DNA of 64,000 nucleotides from Legionella sp. W10-070 (GTDB taxonomy: Bacteria > Pseudomonadota > Gammaproteobacteria > Legionellales > Legionellaceae): the NCBI RefSeq assembly GCF_900640175.1, contig NZ_CAAAJC010000005.1:1-64000 (forward strand), written 5' to 3'. Of this stretch, positions 10,359 to 19,445 are shown piece by piece. Each line of letters begins with the position of its first letter. Positions within the stretch are counted from its first letter, which is position 1. The notes beneath the pieces were generated by a model. It had not been told where the DNA came from, made no database searches, and saw only the letters and a list, made by a program, of their open reading frames with translations. A program made the position numbers and the translations under genes.

Positions 10359-11807
10359 TTATACCCTTTTAATCCCCTCTATATAACGGTTTAAGTAAGG
10401 AGAGGTTAGCCACATCAATACACCAATCGCCAAGGTAATTAAACCAATATAAGCAAAGACCCTGGTATAGATCATCAATGAATCGATACCAGGATTAAGG
10501 TGTGTAGGCAGGGCTGTCAATGAAGCAACGGAGGCACCCAAAAAACCAGCCACCGCAGGAGTTAAGAACCACATGCCCATGACAAACCCGGTAATTTTAT
10601 TGGGTACCAGCTCAGCAACCATAGCAACCCCTAAAGCTGAAACCAGCAATTCGCCCGTGCTTTGAAAAAAATAGCTTGCCACCAGCCACCAGTAGGAAAC
10701 CATACCCGTTCCGTCATGTAGATATCTGGCAAAATAAAGTAATGTGAAACTGATGCCGCAGCAACACATGCCCGCAGCAAATTTATGAGGGATTGGGAAA
10801 GCCCTGCCACGCTCGTGGAGTTTTCCATAAACAAAAGCCAATACCGGACTCATGCTTATAATCCATAAGGGATTAAGGGCCTGAAAACTTTGCGGATCAA
10901 TGGGTATGCCAAATAAACTGGGCACCACATTATTTACTGCAAATAAATTTAAAGAAGTAGGCATTTGTTGATAAAGGGTAAAAAATACGATGGCTTCAAG
11001 CATCAATACAAAGGCTACCAACATTCTCTTGAAGGAAGCCTTATCTTCTTTGCGCATGTAAATAAAATACATGCCGGCAACCAGGGCGGCAATTAGCCAA
11101 ATCAGATTCTTGGCTATTATCACATGTTGCAATAAAAAAGCAGAAATTGCGGTAGCGATAACGATCCCAAGCAAAATTAACCCCCATTGCCAGAATGCAA
11201 TTTTTCGTTTATCTGCTTCGGTACTGATGCTTGCGACATGCCGCCGCTGCAGCCAGTAGTTAAAAAGCCCAAGACTCAAGCCAATAAAGCTCATGAAATA
11301 AGCATAGAAATAACCATAGCGGCTGGATAAGGCAGGACCAATGAACAGAGCCGCTGTCGACCCTAAGTTAATTGCCATGTAATAGAGGGTAAAGCCGCCG
11401 TGCAACCGCGAATCATTTTTGCCGTAGCACTTCGACAGCAAATTCGATGGATTTGCCTTGAATATCCCATTGCCAACACATACAAGCCCTAAGGCCCAAA
11501 ATACCTGTTCCCTGGCAGCAAGGGCAAGGAACAGGTAACCGAGGGCAAGAACAATCAGCCCTAAAATAATTGAGCGTTTGGTTCCTAGCAGGTTATCACC
11601 AAGATAGCCCCCCGCTGCCACCATTCCATAAACCAGGGCAGAAAAAGCACCAAAGGTAAAATAAGCAGAACTATCGTCAAATCCTAAAAAACGGATGAAA
11701 TAGAGGGTTAAAATGCCTTGCGCTGTATAGAAACCAAAGCGCTCCCAGATTTCCAGCATGAAAATCATGTAAAAAGCCCGAGGTTGCAGACGAAACAATG
11801 CAAGCAT
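10359..11807 (-). CDS. POT/PTR-family proton-coupled oligopeptide transporter
   Basis: This inner-membrane major-facilitator symporter takes up di- and tripeptides. The POT signature ExxERFGFY appears as EIWERFGFYTAQGIL near residue 20, followed by YFIRFLGF and GGYLGDNLLGTKRSI. About 12-14 hydrophobic helices cover its 482 residues. The ATG at 11807 is chosen because GAAGAGG lies just upstream; an in-frame ATG 20 codons earlier lacks one. Peptide import fits a bacterium that feeds mostly on amino acids. Confidence 0.9.
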   Translation of the reverse strand: MLALFRLQPRAFYMIFMLEIWERFGFYTAQGILTLYFIRFLGFDDSSAYFTFGAFSALVYGMVAAGGYLGDNLLGTKRSIILGLIVLALGYLFLALAAREQVFWALGLVCVGNGIFKANPSNLLSKCYGKNDSRLHGGFTLYYMAINLGSTAALFIGPALSSRYGYFYAYFMSFIGLSLGLFNYWLQRRHVASISTEADKRKIAFWQWGLILLGIVIATAISAFLLQHVIIAKNLIWLIAALVAGMYFIYMRKEDKASFKRMLVAFVLMLEAIVFFTLYQQMPTSLNLFAVNNVVPSLFGIPIDPQSFQALNPLWIISMSPVLAFVYGKLHERGRAFPIPHKFAAGMCCCGISFTLLYFARYLHDGTGMVSYWWLVASYFFQSTGELLVSALGVAMVAELVPNKITGFVMGMWFLTPAVAGFLGASVASLTALPTHLNPGIDSLMIYTRVFAYIGLITLAIGVLMWLTSPYLNRYIEGIKRV

Positions 11808-12002
11808 TTTTCCTCTTCTTTCTCGAAGGTGATAATTAACGCTATACCACTTTAAAATTAAATGCAATCGGCTGGGGAACCACTGTTTTAATTGCTGACA
11901 AATCCGTTATTGTCTGATAAGGGGTTTTTAGTGTGTCTAATTACCGTGTCCACGGCCATGTCTTCAGACACCTTCATCAAGACCGTAGTCGATTCCTGAA
12001 GC

Positions 12003-12202
12003 TAGGGCGTGTCCTCTGAGCACTCTTTGTCATCCCCGCGCAGGCGGGGATCCATCTTCGTAGCAACGTAAGGGGTTACGCAAGGGTATAGATTCCCGCC
12101 TGCGCGGGAATGACATGCAAACTAAAAAGTTAGATAACTTAATGAGCTTTATATATGCAGCAAATTGCTTAAAAAATAGGCTTTATTTGAGGACATGCCC
12201 TA
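12003..12202. mobile_element. 200-bp MITE-like element with IS5-type ends
   Basis: It begins TAGGGCGTGTCCTC (12003) and ends GAGGACATGCCCTA (12202): 14-bp terminal inverted repeats with one mismatch, and TA at both edges. It carries no gene. The ends resemble the IS5-family ends elsewhere in the window (TAGGGNNTGT...), so a related transposase may mobilise it. It lies between the POT transporter and a coiled-coil protein gene, 22 bp from the latter's stop. Confidence 0.75.
12029..12114. repeat. REP-like GC-rich palindromes inside the MITE
   Basis: GTCATCCCCGCGCAGGCGGG (from 12029) and its inverted partner CCCGCCTGCGCGGGAATGAC (to 12114) face each other about 38 bp apart. Each half is itself a short hairpin (CCCCGC...GCGGGG). 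The form matches dispersed palindromes found in many proteobacteria; copy number in this genome cannot be seen. Confidence 0.7.
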
Positions 12203-12224
12203 ATGAATTTTATCGATAATTGCG

Positions 12225-13829
12225 TTAATTAATCTTCGGCATGCGACCCTCATTTTCTCCTTCTTCCTCTTCCTCTTCCTTTTTACTGCTCATGGCAGGG
12301 AAAGAAGAGCCTGTAGGGCTTGACTTAAGTGGCTTGAAATCTACTCCCTGTTTTTCTAATGCCTCCGCCAGGGGAGAATAATCAAGGATTTCTTTTTGCT
12401 CCTCAGGAGAAAAGCCTGTCTCGGTTATAGCACGTTGAAGTAATGCCAAACCCGGTTTTACTTTATCCATCTCCAAAAAGCCCTGTAAATCCTCGGCATT
12501 CAATTGATGCTCTTTGGCATAAGCAGCTATATCCTTAAAGCAATTTACAATACCCTGTAAGTTTTCGGGTTTGATTGCTGAGAATCGCTTACCAATTTGC
12601 TCTATAAACTGCTCTATGGACTGACTCTCTGCAATTTGCTCAGACAAAGCCTTTACTGCCGCGTTTATGTCGTCGGAAGTAAACACCCTGGACAAATCGG
12701 TTGTTGTCTCATGGACGTGAGCCACTTTCATAGTATTATCAAGCACTGGCCCTGCTTCCAGTTTCTCCTTAACCTCGTCTTTAGCCGACTCCTGGACCTT
12801 ATCAGGGTCCTTAAAAAGCGTCGTCTTCAACCATCCCGCAAATTTACTAACTAGCGGCAATGCCAACCGGCCAATGACATAGGCTCCACCTAACACAGCC
12901 GAGCCAGCCACTATTCCCAAACCAATCGGCGGAAAAGCCAACGCCAAACCGACACCAATGACTGCAAGTGCGGATAAGCCGATAGCCATGCATCTATCGG
13001 CAACCTTGCCAGAATTCATTTTTTCGAGCTTTTGCTGCAGATGTAACTGCTTATCATAAAGTTCCTGGATTTCCTTTGCTTTGGCCCTAAAGCGTTGTTC
13101 CAAATCCTTAAACTCAGTTTCCATCTCGTTAAAATTTGCATTCCCTTCTTTAATTGTCCTCTCTAATCCGGCAGCCTTCACTTGCAAATCAGTCAGCTCG
13201 GCTTCTTTATCAGCGATCTCTGCCGGGATTTTATTTAATGCTTTTTTAAGTTGGGCGCGATCATAAAAATGCTTGCCCAATAAAAATACACTGGTTGCAA
13301 AACCAAGGCTTGCAGCAACCACCGCGATTGGAGCGGCTAATGCGGGCACAGCAATTGCGGTAATCGTTAATCCCAGCAAGACAGAAGAGTACAACAGCCT
13401 GGCATTTCGGGAGAGGGTAATAGGAGACTTCTGTCCTTCTGAACGAAGCAGGGAGGCGGCAAGATAGATTATCGGTATCCGGACAAAATCGATAATGGCA
13501 AGCCCCAGCGAACCCCACTGAAATCCACTGCCGGCTACTTTTGTTGCATGGGTCACATGTCCATGAACAATCGCCAGCTTACTTAACGATTTTCCTGAGT
13601 TGTCAATATTACGCAAAAATCCTGACAACAGGGGGACCTTATTGAGTAATGCAAGAAATACCGAATTTTCAGAAAGTGGCTGTGGCTTAAAATCCGGCTT
13701 TTGCTGCATGCTCTGAAGTCCTTGCAAAAGACGCTGTTTTCTAATCTCTTGCCCTTCAAAAATTAATCCATCATCAACCTCTTTACTGGTTGCCAATAAG
13801 GATTTAAATTTCGCTGTTTGATCGCCCAT
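12225..13829 (-). CDS. Coiled-coil and membrane protein with acidic tail, candidate Dot/Icm effector
   Basis: The family was not recognised; 534 residues from the ATG at 13829 (AAGGTGG upstream; two GTG codons at 13838 and 13835 are alternatives). A soluble N-terminus of about 85 residues is followed by a hydrophobic segment near 100-190, and a long charged coiled coil (DKEAELTDLQVKAAGLERTI onward) of roughly 90 residues. A glycine/alanine-rich hydrophobic hairpin comes next (IGLSALAVIGVGLALAFPPI). The C-terminal half is helical and soluble and ends with KKEEEEEEGENEGRMPKIN. A glutamate-rich patch close to the C-terminus is a known trait of Icm/Dot substrates; export is inferred only. Confidence 0.7.
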   Translation of the reverse strand: MGDQTAKFKSLLATSKEVDDGLIFEGQEIRKQRLLQGLQSMQQKPDFKPQPLSENSVFLALLNKVPLLSGFLRNIDNSGKSLSKLAIVHGHVTHATKVAGSGFQWGSLGLAIIDFVRIPIIYLAASLLRSEGQKSPITLSRNARLLYSSVLLGLTITAIAVPALAAPIAVVAASLGFATSVFLLGKHFYDRAQLKKALNKIPAEIADKEAELTDLQVKAAGLERTIKEGNANFNEMETEFKDLEQRFRAKAKEIQELYDKQLHLQQKLEKMNSGKVADRCMAIGLSALAVIGVGLALAFPPIGLGIVAGSAVLGGAYVIGRLALPLVSKFAGWLKTTLFKDPDKVQESAKDEVKEKLEAGPVLDNTMKVAHVHETTTDLSRVFTSDDINAAVKALSEQIAESQSIEQFIEQIGKRFSAIKPENLQGIVNCFKDIAAYAKEHQLNAEDLQGFLEMDKVKPGLALLQRAITETGFSPEEQKEILDYSPLAEALEKQGVDFKPLKSSPTGSSFPAMSSKKEEEEEEGENEGRMPKIN

Positions 13830-14091
13830 ATCCACCACCTTTATCTTTATACTGTAAATATAACAAACGCAGGCTTAGCAAAATATTAACAAGCTTCATG
13901 CCAATAAATAAAACCTGTAAATTTCCAGCGGTTGGAGGCATTTCTTCCCATACTCGGCTTGTCCGTTTTATTATTTTTAAGACTATTTAAAAATTTATTG
14001 TTATTATTATTTTGACTCTGACAATTACTATTGCTTGCCAGACTCATCCTGTGTCAACTATATTTCTATAATCTTAAAAAAATAAGCAGTT

Positions 14092-15204
14092 ATGATTAAA
14101 AGAGGCCTTTATTTGGCGGGTGGCGGTGCACGAGGTGCCTATCAGGCAGGTGTCCTGAAAGCCATTAGCCATATTTTACAGGTGAAGCAGCTTCCCTTCG
14201 CAATGATCAGCGGGGTCAGTGTAGGCAGCATCAATGCCGCCGTATTGGCTGAAAACGCCCATGATTTTCCTGCCGCCGTTGAAAAGCTTGAGGGAATGTG
14301 GAGTGCAATTTCCTGCCAGCAAATTTTTAACGCCAGCAATTATGAATTGAGTAAATCCGTATTGCGCAATATGAGTCACCTGATTATCAGGCAACGGCAG
14401 TCAGGCCATCTCCTGGACACAACCCCTTTAAGGGAATTTATTACTGAGAACATCGACTTTAATCTTCTCCAGTCCAATATTGCCAGTCAGCAGCTGGAAG
14501 CGATGGAAGTTATCAGTCAATGTTATGAAACGCAGCAAACCATCTCCTTTTACCAACATTACGAGGCGCCTGGGTTTATTGATTGGCATTATCCCCGCCA
14601 TGCCAGCCAAAGAGCGGACTTGACGATGGAACATATTCTGGCTTCCAGCGCACTCCCGCTTTTTTTTCCTACTGTTGGGCTTGATGGCTTTCACTACGGT
14701 GACGGCAGTATGGGATTAGTAGCCCCTCTGCGAGGCGCAATTCGCTTTCAAATGGAAAAAATACTGATCCTTGGAACACGTCAGTTACCCGTTTTTGCTA
14801 ATCCTGAGCATTTAAAAAATGGCGACATCGGGTTTGCCCGCATTTTAGGCGGTATGCTGAATGGCTTGTTTCTCGATAATCTTGATCGCGACATCGAAAT
14901 GGTCAACCGTATGAATGATATCGCCCGCCTGTTATCCATGTGGAAGAAACGTCGCTCCCCCTGGCGCCCTATTGATACGCTGCACTTAAGACCAAGCATG
15001 GATATTTCACAGGTAGCCCAGTCGCAATATAATAATATGCCTGCCTTACTCCGATTTTTACTCAATATACTGGGAGCAAAAGACCATTCCGGTGACTTAT
15101 TAAGTTTCCTGTTATTTGAAAAGGAATTTACACAAGAATTAATTGAACTTGGCTATCAGGATACCCTTTCAGTATCAACAGATGTTCATAAATTTTTTAG
15201 CTAA
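14092..15204 (+). CDS. Patatin-like phospholipase
   Basis: This is a Ser-Asp dyad lipid acyl hydrolase. The oxyanion motif GGGARGAY is at residues 10-17, the nucleophile Ser43 in GVSVG, and the catalytic Asp204 in YGDGSMG. All active-site elements are intact in 370 residues. It is convergent with aroE, 17 bp apart. Legionella encode many patatin-like proteins, some of them secreted; no signal peptide is visible here, so any secretion would need another route. Confidence 0.85.
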   Translation: MIKRGLYLAGGGARGAYQAGVLKAISHILQVKQLPFAMISGVSVGSINAAVLAENAHDFPAAVEKLEGMWSAISCQQIFNASNYELSKSVLRNMSHLIIRQRQSGHLLDTTPLREFITENIDFNLLQSNIASQQLEAMEVISQCYETQQTISFYQHYEAPGFIDWHYPRHASQRADLTMEHILASSALPLFFPTVGLDGFHYGDGSMGLVAPLRGAIRFQMEKILILGTRQLPVFANPEHLKNGDIGFARILGGMLNGLFLDNLDRDIEMVNRMNDIARLLSMWKKRRSPWRPIDTLHLRPSMDISQVAQSQYNNMPALLRFLLNILGAKDHSGDLLSFLLFEKEFTQELIELGYQDTLSVSTDVHKFFS

Positions 15205-15221
15205 GCCGATGTGAAGTCTAA

Positions 15222-16031
15222 TCAAAAACGAGACTGTCGAGCACGTAATTCTGCCAGTACGGCATGCGTATCAGGCATCACTCCATGCCAAATAAAAAAA
15301 GCTTCCGCAGCCTGCTCAACCAACATTCCAAGCCCATCAATCCCATGACATCCTTGTTGCCGCGCCCAATCCACAAAGGCCGTGGTACCCTGGGCGCTAT
15401 AAGCCAAATCATAACAATAAGCAGCCGGGTGAATGAGCGATGAGGGCAACTCCATCATTTTGTCTTTTAAGCTCATCGAGGTCGCATTGATAATTAAATC
15501 AAAAGAACCTTGCAGATTTGCCAGCCTGCAGCAATTAACCTGCTTAAAATCAGCCTGCAATGCTTCTGCCTTACTCATGGTACGATTGGTAATCGTTAAT
15601 TGGGCAATATCTGCAGCCAGCAAGGGAGCAATAATGCCTCGGGCAGCACCACCAGCTCCTATGATCAGGACCTTTTTATCCTCTAAAGCAAGATGATGGG
15701 ATAAATCCCTTATTAAACCAACCCCGTCTGTATTGTCAGCATGTAACTGTTCATTCTCCATCCACAGGGTATTTGCAGCACCTGCCCTGCGACAACGGGG
15801 GGTCTGCACCTGGGCCATAGCAAAAGCCCTTTGCTTAAACGGCAGGGTGATATTCAAACCCCGGCCTTCTGAGGCAAAAAAATCGCCCACTTTCGCTTCA
15901 AACTCTTTTTCTTCAACCTGCAATTTTACATAGCTGAGTTGCCTACCCGTTTGCACAGCAAAGCGCTGATGGATAAATGGAGATAAGCTATGGGCCACAG
16001 GATTACCTACTACAGCAAAATAATTGGCCAT
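15222..16031 (-). CDS. aroE: Shikimate dehydrogenase
   Basis: It reduces 3-dehydroshikimate to shikimate with NADPH in aromatic amino acid synthesis. Visible are VVGNPVAHSLSP (shikimate-binding serines), NITLPFKQ with the catalytic Lys near 66, NTDGVGL with the partner Asp, and the NADP loop GAGGAARG near residue 126. 269 residues, normal length. GAGGAG precedes the ATG. The upstream phasin gene ends 13 bp away in the same direction, probably co-transcribed. Confidence 0.95.
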   Translation of the reverse strand: MANYFAVVGNPVAHSLSPFIHQRFAVQTGRQLSYVKLQVEEKEFEAKVGDFFASEGRGLNITLPFKQRAFAMAQVQTPRCRRAGAANTLWMENEQLHADNTDGVGLIRDLSHHLALEDKKVLIIGAGGAARGIIAPLLAADIAQLTITNRTMSKAEALQADFKQVNCCRLANLQGSFDLIINATSMSLKDKMMELPSSLIHPAAYCYDLAYSAQGTTAFVDWARQQGCHGIDGLGMLVEQAAEAFFIWHGVMPDTHAVLAELRARQSRF

Positions 16032-16044
16032 CTGCTCCTCTTCA

Positions 16045-16536
16045 TTAATAGGGTGATTTTTTTCCAGGAATAGTTTTACCTTTTTTCCTTTCAGTGTCCA
16101 TCGCTGAGGCTACAATATCCATTATTGCCTTTGCAGGATCGGTCAGAGAAGACATGGAGTCTAGCAAGGGTTTTGCCAAGTCTATTGCGCTTGTTGTCGG
16201 TGCCATGCCTAATTTCTCAGGATCTAACAACCACTCCCATGATTTTACCGTTTCCATGGGTTGCCTGGTAGGCATCGACGTAGTTAGAGGTTGCCAGGTT
16301 TGTTCAAATATCTCAAAAGACTGCCTGAAATAATCCAGTGCCCTATGGCCATTTTCAATGGCAAGGCTAACCTGTTTTTCGATAAACTCTTCAGGCGTTT
16401 TCATGTTAGCCAGATCATCTGCCTTTAAGAAACGGAAATCCTGTAATACTTTGATATTAAGAGCAAATAGTTGTTGAAAAGGCGCTTGCAAATGCCTTGC
16501 AACCTCACTCCACTGCTGTAAATGTTGCTGGTTCAT
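16045..16536 (-). CDS. Phasin-family protein
   Basis: Phasins coat polyhydroxyalkanoate granules. The 163 residues show the usual helical pattern: FxxLFALNIKVLQDF, an amphipathic middle (EFIEKQVSLAIENGHRALDY) and a basic Lys-rich tail. The ATG at 16536 has GGAGATTG upstream; the ATG 4 codons earlier does not. It is upstream of aroE. Legionella store PHB, so granule binding is plausible, though phasin-like proteins of unclear role also exist. Confidence 0.8.
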   Translation of the reverse strand: MNQQHLQQWSEVARHLQAPFQQLFALNIKVLQDFRFLKADDLANMKTPEEFIEKQVSLAIENGHRALDYFRQSFEIFEQTWQPLTTSMPTRQPMETVKSWEWLLDPEKLGMAPTTSAIDLAKPLLDSMSSLTDPAKAIMDIVASAMDTERKKGKTIPGKKSPY

Positions 16537-16675
16537 AGCAATCTCCATTGCGGCTTGGCGGCTTGCCTCCTATTCTTTAACTATAGCAGATGGAATGATC
16601 TCACCCTGCAAACAGGCAGGTTGTCCCCTAAGATGGACTCAAGCGACAACCGCTCAATGCGAGCTGGCAATCAAG

Positions 16676-19255
16676 CTAAACCATGAGGCTTTTGGCAACA
16701 ACTTCCCGTAAGTCACGCGACAAATCCAGTGCTGATAGTTGCTTAAGCTCCTTTTGCATCAATTGCTGTCGCTTGACATCATATCGTCGCCAGCGCGTAA
16801 ACGGCGTTGCCAGCCTTGCGCTAATCTGGGGATTTAATTTATCCATTTTAACCAGCATGTCGCTCAAAAAGGTATAGCCACTCCCGTCTGTTGCATGAAA
16901 ATTACGGGGATTGGCCTGACAAAATGCGCCTACCAGAGCTCTTACCTTATTGGGGTTTTTTATATTAAAGGCAGGATGCTTTAATAATATTTTTACTCTG
17001 GCCAAGGTTTCAGGCAACTCACTGCTTGCCTGCACAGCAAACCACTTATCCATAACCAGGTCATCTTGCGACCATTGTTTATAGAAACTATCGAGCGCCT
17101 GCTCTCTGGCCGGCCCATGCGAGCAGTTATTCAGCAATGAAAAACTGGCCATCTGATCACTCATGGTACGCGCTTTGATAAATTGTTGCTGGCAAAGCTC
17201 TAGCGCAGACTGCTCATCAGCCTTCATCATCAGCCACAAACAGATATTTCTTAATTTTCTTTGCCCATAAGCCTTTGCATGCATGGCATGATCTTCTATC
17301 CGCCACAATTGCTGGTAAGTGGAATAAGCTGCCTCAAACAAGTATCTTCCAAGATCAACCCTGAACATATCACGAGCAGATTCCAGTCGATCAACATCAA
17401 TGACCGTCAATCCTGCAGCCACTTCCTCAAAACCTGGAGGAGTTAAAATTTCAGCCCGTAAAGAGTAATCCAGGGTTTCATCTAACAACACATGCCGATA
17501 AGCAGCCAGTAGTTCATCAGGAATACGCCCATCATCAGAACTGTTTAAGCAATCAAGGATGCAACCCGACGCCAACCGCTGGGCAGCATTCCACTTGGCG
17601 TAGCCATCTGATTCATAGCGCAGGAGTGCCAGGAGTTCTTCTTTGCTGGACTGTTGATGAAGCTTAATAGGGGCTGAAAAATCGCGCAATAAAGAAATAA
17701 ACGGCTTGGCTTTTAAGCCGGTAAAACTAAAAGATTGCTTCGCCTCACGTAACTCCAGTACCTCCGGCTCTACAGCTAACTGTTGCCCATTTTCTGCGAA
17801 TAAGGCAATACGGATAGGGATATGGAAAGGTTTCTTGTCCCGACATTCTGCTGTAGCTGGGCAGGATTGGGTCATGGTTAAGGTAAGGCTGTCATTGCTG
17901 AAATTGCTAACCACATGTACCTCAGGAGTCCCTGCCTGACTATACCAGCGTTTGAACTGAGTAAGATCAACAGCATTGGCATCTTCCATGGCCGCCACAA
18001 AATCATCAATCGTCACCGCCTGACCATCATGACGCTGAAAATACAAGTCCATCCCACGACGAAAACCCTCCTTACCTAACAAGGTATGCTGCATACGGAT
18101 AACTTCAGCCCCTTTGTTGTAGACAGTGGCGGTATAGAAATTATTAATCTCCTGATAAGACTCAGGCCTTACCGGATGGGCCATTGCTCCGGCATCCTCG
18201 GGAAACTGTGCAGCCCGCAGTACCTTGACATCAAGAATTCGATTGACATCGCGAGAATTCATGTCACGAGAAAACTCCTGATCACGAAAAACGGTTAAGC
18301 CTTCTTTCAAGCTCAACTGGAACCAATCCCGACAAGTCACCCGGTTTCCTGTCCAATTATGAAAATACTCATGGGCGACTACGCCCTCAATATCAGCAAA
18401 ATCCTGATCCGTTGCCGTATCTGGCCGGGCAAGAATATATTTGGAATTAAAAATATTTAAGCCTTTATTTTCCATGGCCCCCATATTAAAGTCACTGACA
18501 GCAACTATCATAAAAATTGCAAGATCATACTCACGGCCATAGGCTTCTTCATCCCAACGCATCGCTTTTTTCAAAGAAACCATGGCATGGGCGCATTTGT
18601 CTTCATTGCCCGGCTCCACATAAATGCGCAAATCAACCTCTTTGCCTGAGCAGGTCACAAATTTATCCTTAACACAGGCTAAATCACCGGCAACCAAAGC
18701 AAAAAGATAGGAAGGCTTTTTGAACGGATCTTGCCATTTAACCCAATGCCGTCCGTTCTCCAGCTCGCCTGAGCCAATTAAATTACCATTGGAAAGCAGT
18801 ACCGGGTAAGTTGCTTTATCGGCAGAGATCCTGGTAGTAAAAGGTGCCAAAACATCAGGCCGGTCTGGAAAAAAAGTAATACGCCTGAATCCTTCTGCCT
18901 CACACTGAGTACAGAATAAATGATTTGAGCGGTAAAGACCGGATAATTTGGTGTTCTCTTGCGGGCGGATGCGAGTTACTATCTTTAAACTGAAGTCATC
19001 TGGACAGCCCTCAAGAACTAAATCCCCTCCTTCAATGCAATAGCTTGTTTCATCAAGTTGGCAGTTATCCAGAAATAGTTCAATGAGCTCCAGCTCATCA
19101 CCATACAGGCGCAAAGCGCCTTGATGTTGACGTTTTAATAATAACTGGCTGGTAATCAAGGCATGGTCATCATACAAATCAACATTCAATTCCACATTAT
19201 TTACTATAAAAACAGGAGGTTGATAATCTTTTCGATAAATTGTCGCATCTGGCAT
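16676..19255 (-). CDS. pepN: Aminopeptidase N (M1 family)
   Basis: This cytoplasmic zinc aminopeptidase is of the gammaproteobacterial PepN type. GAMENKGLNIF (the GAMEN exopeptidase motif) is near residue 260. VVAHEYFHNWTGNRV (HEXXH) with the third ligand Glu in SLKEGLTVFRDQ lies 18 residues on. 859 residues, close to the E. coli enzyme at 870. The start ATG is preceded by GGAGCAAAG. It probably has its own promoter in the 190-bp gap shared with the divergent prkA operon. Confidence 0.95.
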   Translation of the reverse strand: MPDATIYRKDYQPPVFIVNNVELNVDLYDDHALITSQLLLKRQHQGALRLYGDELELIELFLDNCQLDETSYCIEGGDLVLEGCPDDFSLKIVTRIRPQENTKLSGLYRSNHLFCTQCEAEGFRRITFFPDRPDVLAPFTTRISADKATYPVLLSNGNLIGSGELENGRHWVKWQDPFKKPSYLFALVAGDLACVKDKFVTCSGKEVDLRIYVEPGNEDKCAHAMVSLKKAMRWDEEAYGREYDLAIFMIVAVSDFNMGAMENKGLNIFNSKYILARPDTATDQDFADIEGVVAHEYFHNWTGNRVTCRDWFQLSLKEGLTVFRDQEFSRDMNSRDVNRILDVKVLRAAQFPEDAGAMAHPVRPESYQEINNFYTATVYNKGAEVIRMQHTLLGKEGFRRGMDLYFQRHDGQAVTIDDFVAAMEDANAVDLTQFKRWYSQAGTPEVHVVSNFSNDSLTLTMTQSCPATAECRDKKPFHIPIRIALFAENGQQLAVEPEVLELREAKQSFSFTGLKAKPFISLLRDFSAPIKLHQQSSKEELLALLRYESDGYAKWNAAQRLASGCILDCLNSSDDGRIPDELLAAYRHVLLDETLDYSLRAEILTPPGFEEVAAGLTVIDVDRLESARDMFRVDLGRYLFEAAYSTYQQLWRIEDHAMHAKAYGQRKLRNICLWLMMKADEQSALELCQQQFIKARTMSDQMASFSLLNNCSHGPAREQALDSFYKQWSQDDLVMDKWFAVQASSELPETLARVKILLKHPAFNIKNPNKVRALVGAFCQANPRNFHATDGSGYTFLSDMLVKMDKLNPQISARLATPFTRWRRYDVKRQQLMQKELKQLSALDLSRDLREVVAKSLMV

Positions 19256-19445
19256 GGACTTTGCTCCACTATTGGTATATTAAAAAATAATAGGTTGATT
19301 TTATTAATGTTTGCTTTAGCCGCTATGAGTTCCTACAATAAATTTAGATAGTGTCTCGCTTTTACTGCCGAAATGCAAAAGGTTTGACACAATAATGATA
19401 AGCGTTTTTTCCCAGATTTATGGGGTAAGTAGAAGGGGATGAGTT

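Noticed and set aside
19391-19409. AATAATGATAAGCGTTTTT upstream of prkA as a Fur box
   Set aside because: Only about 14 of 19 matches, with the right half poor; iron control of this stress operon is not otherwise suggested.
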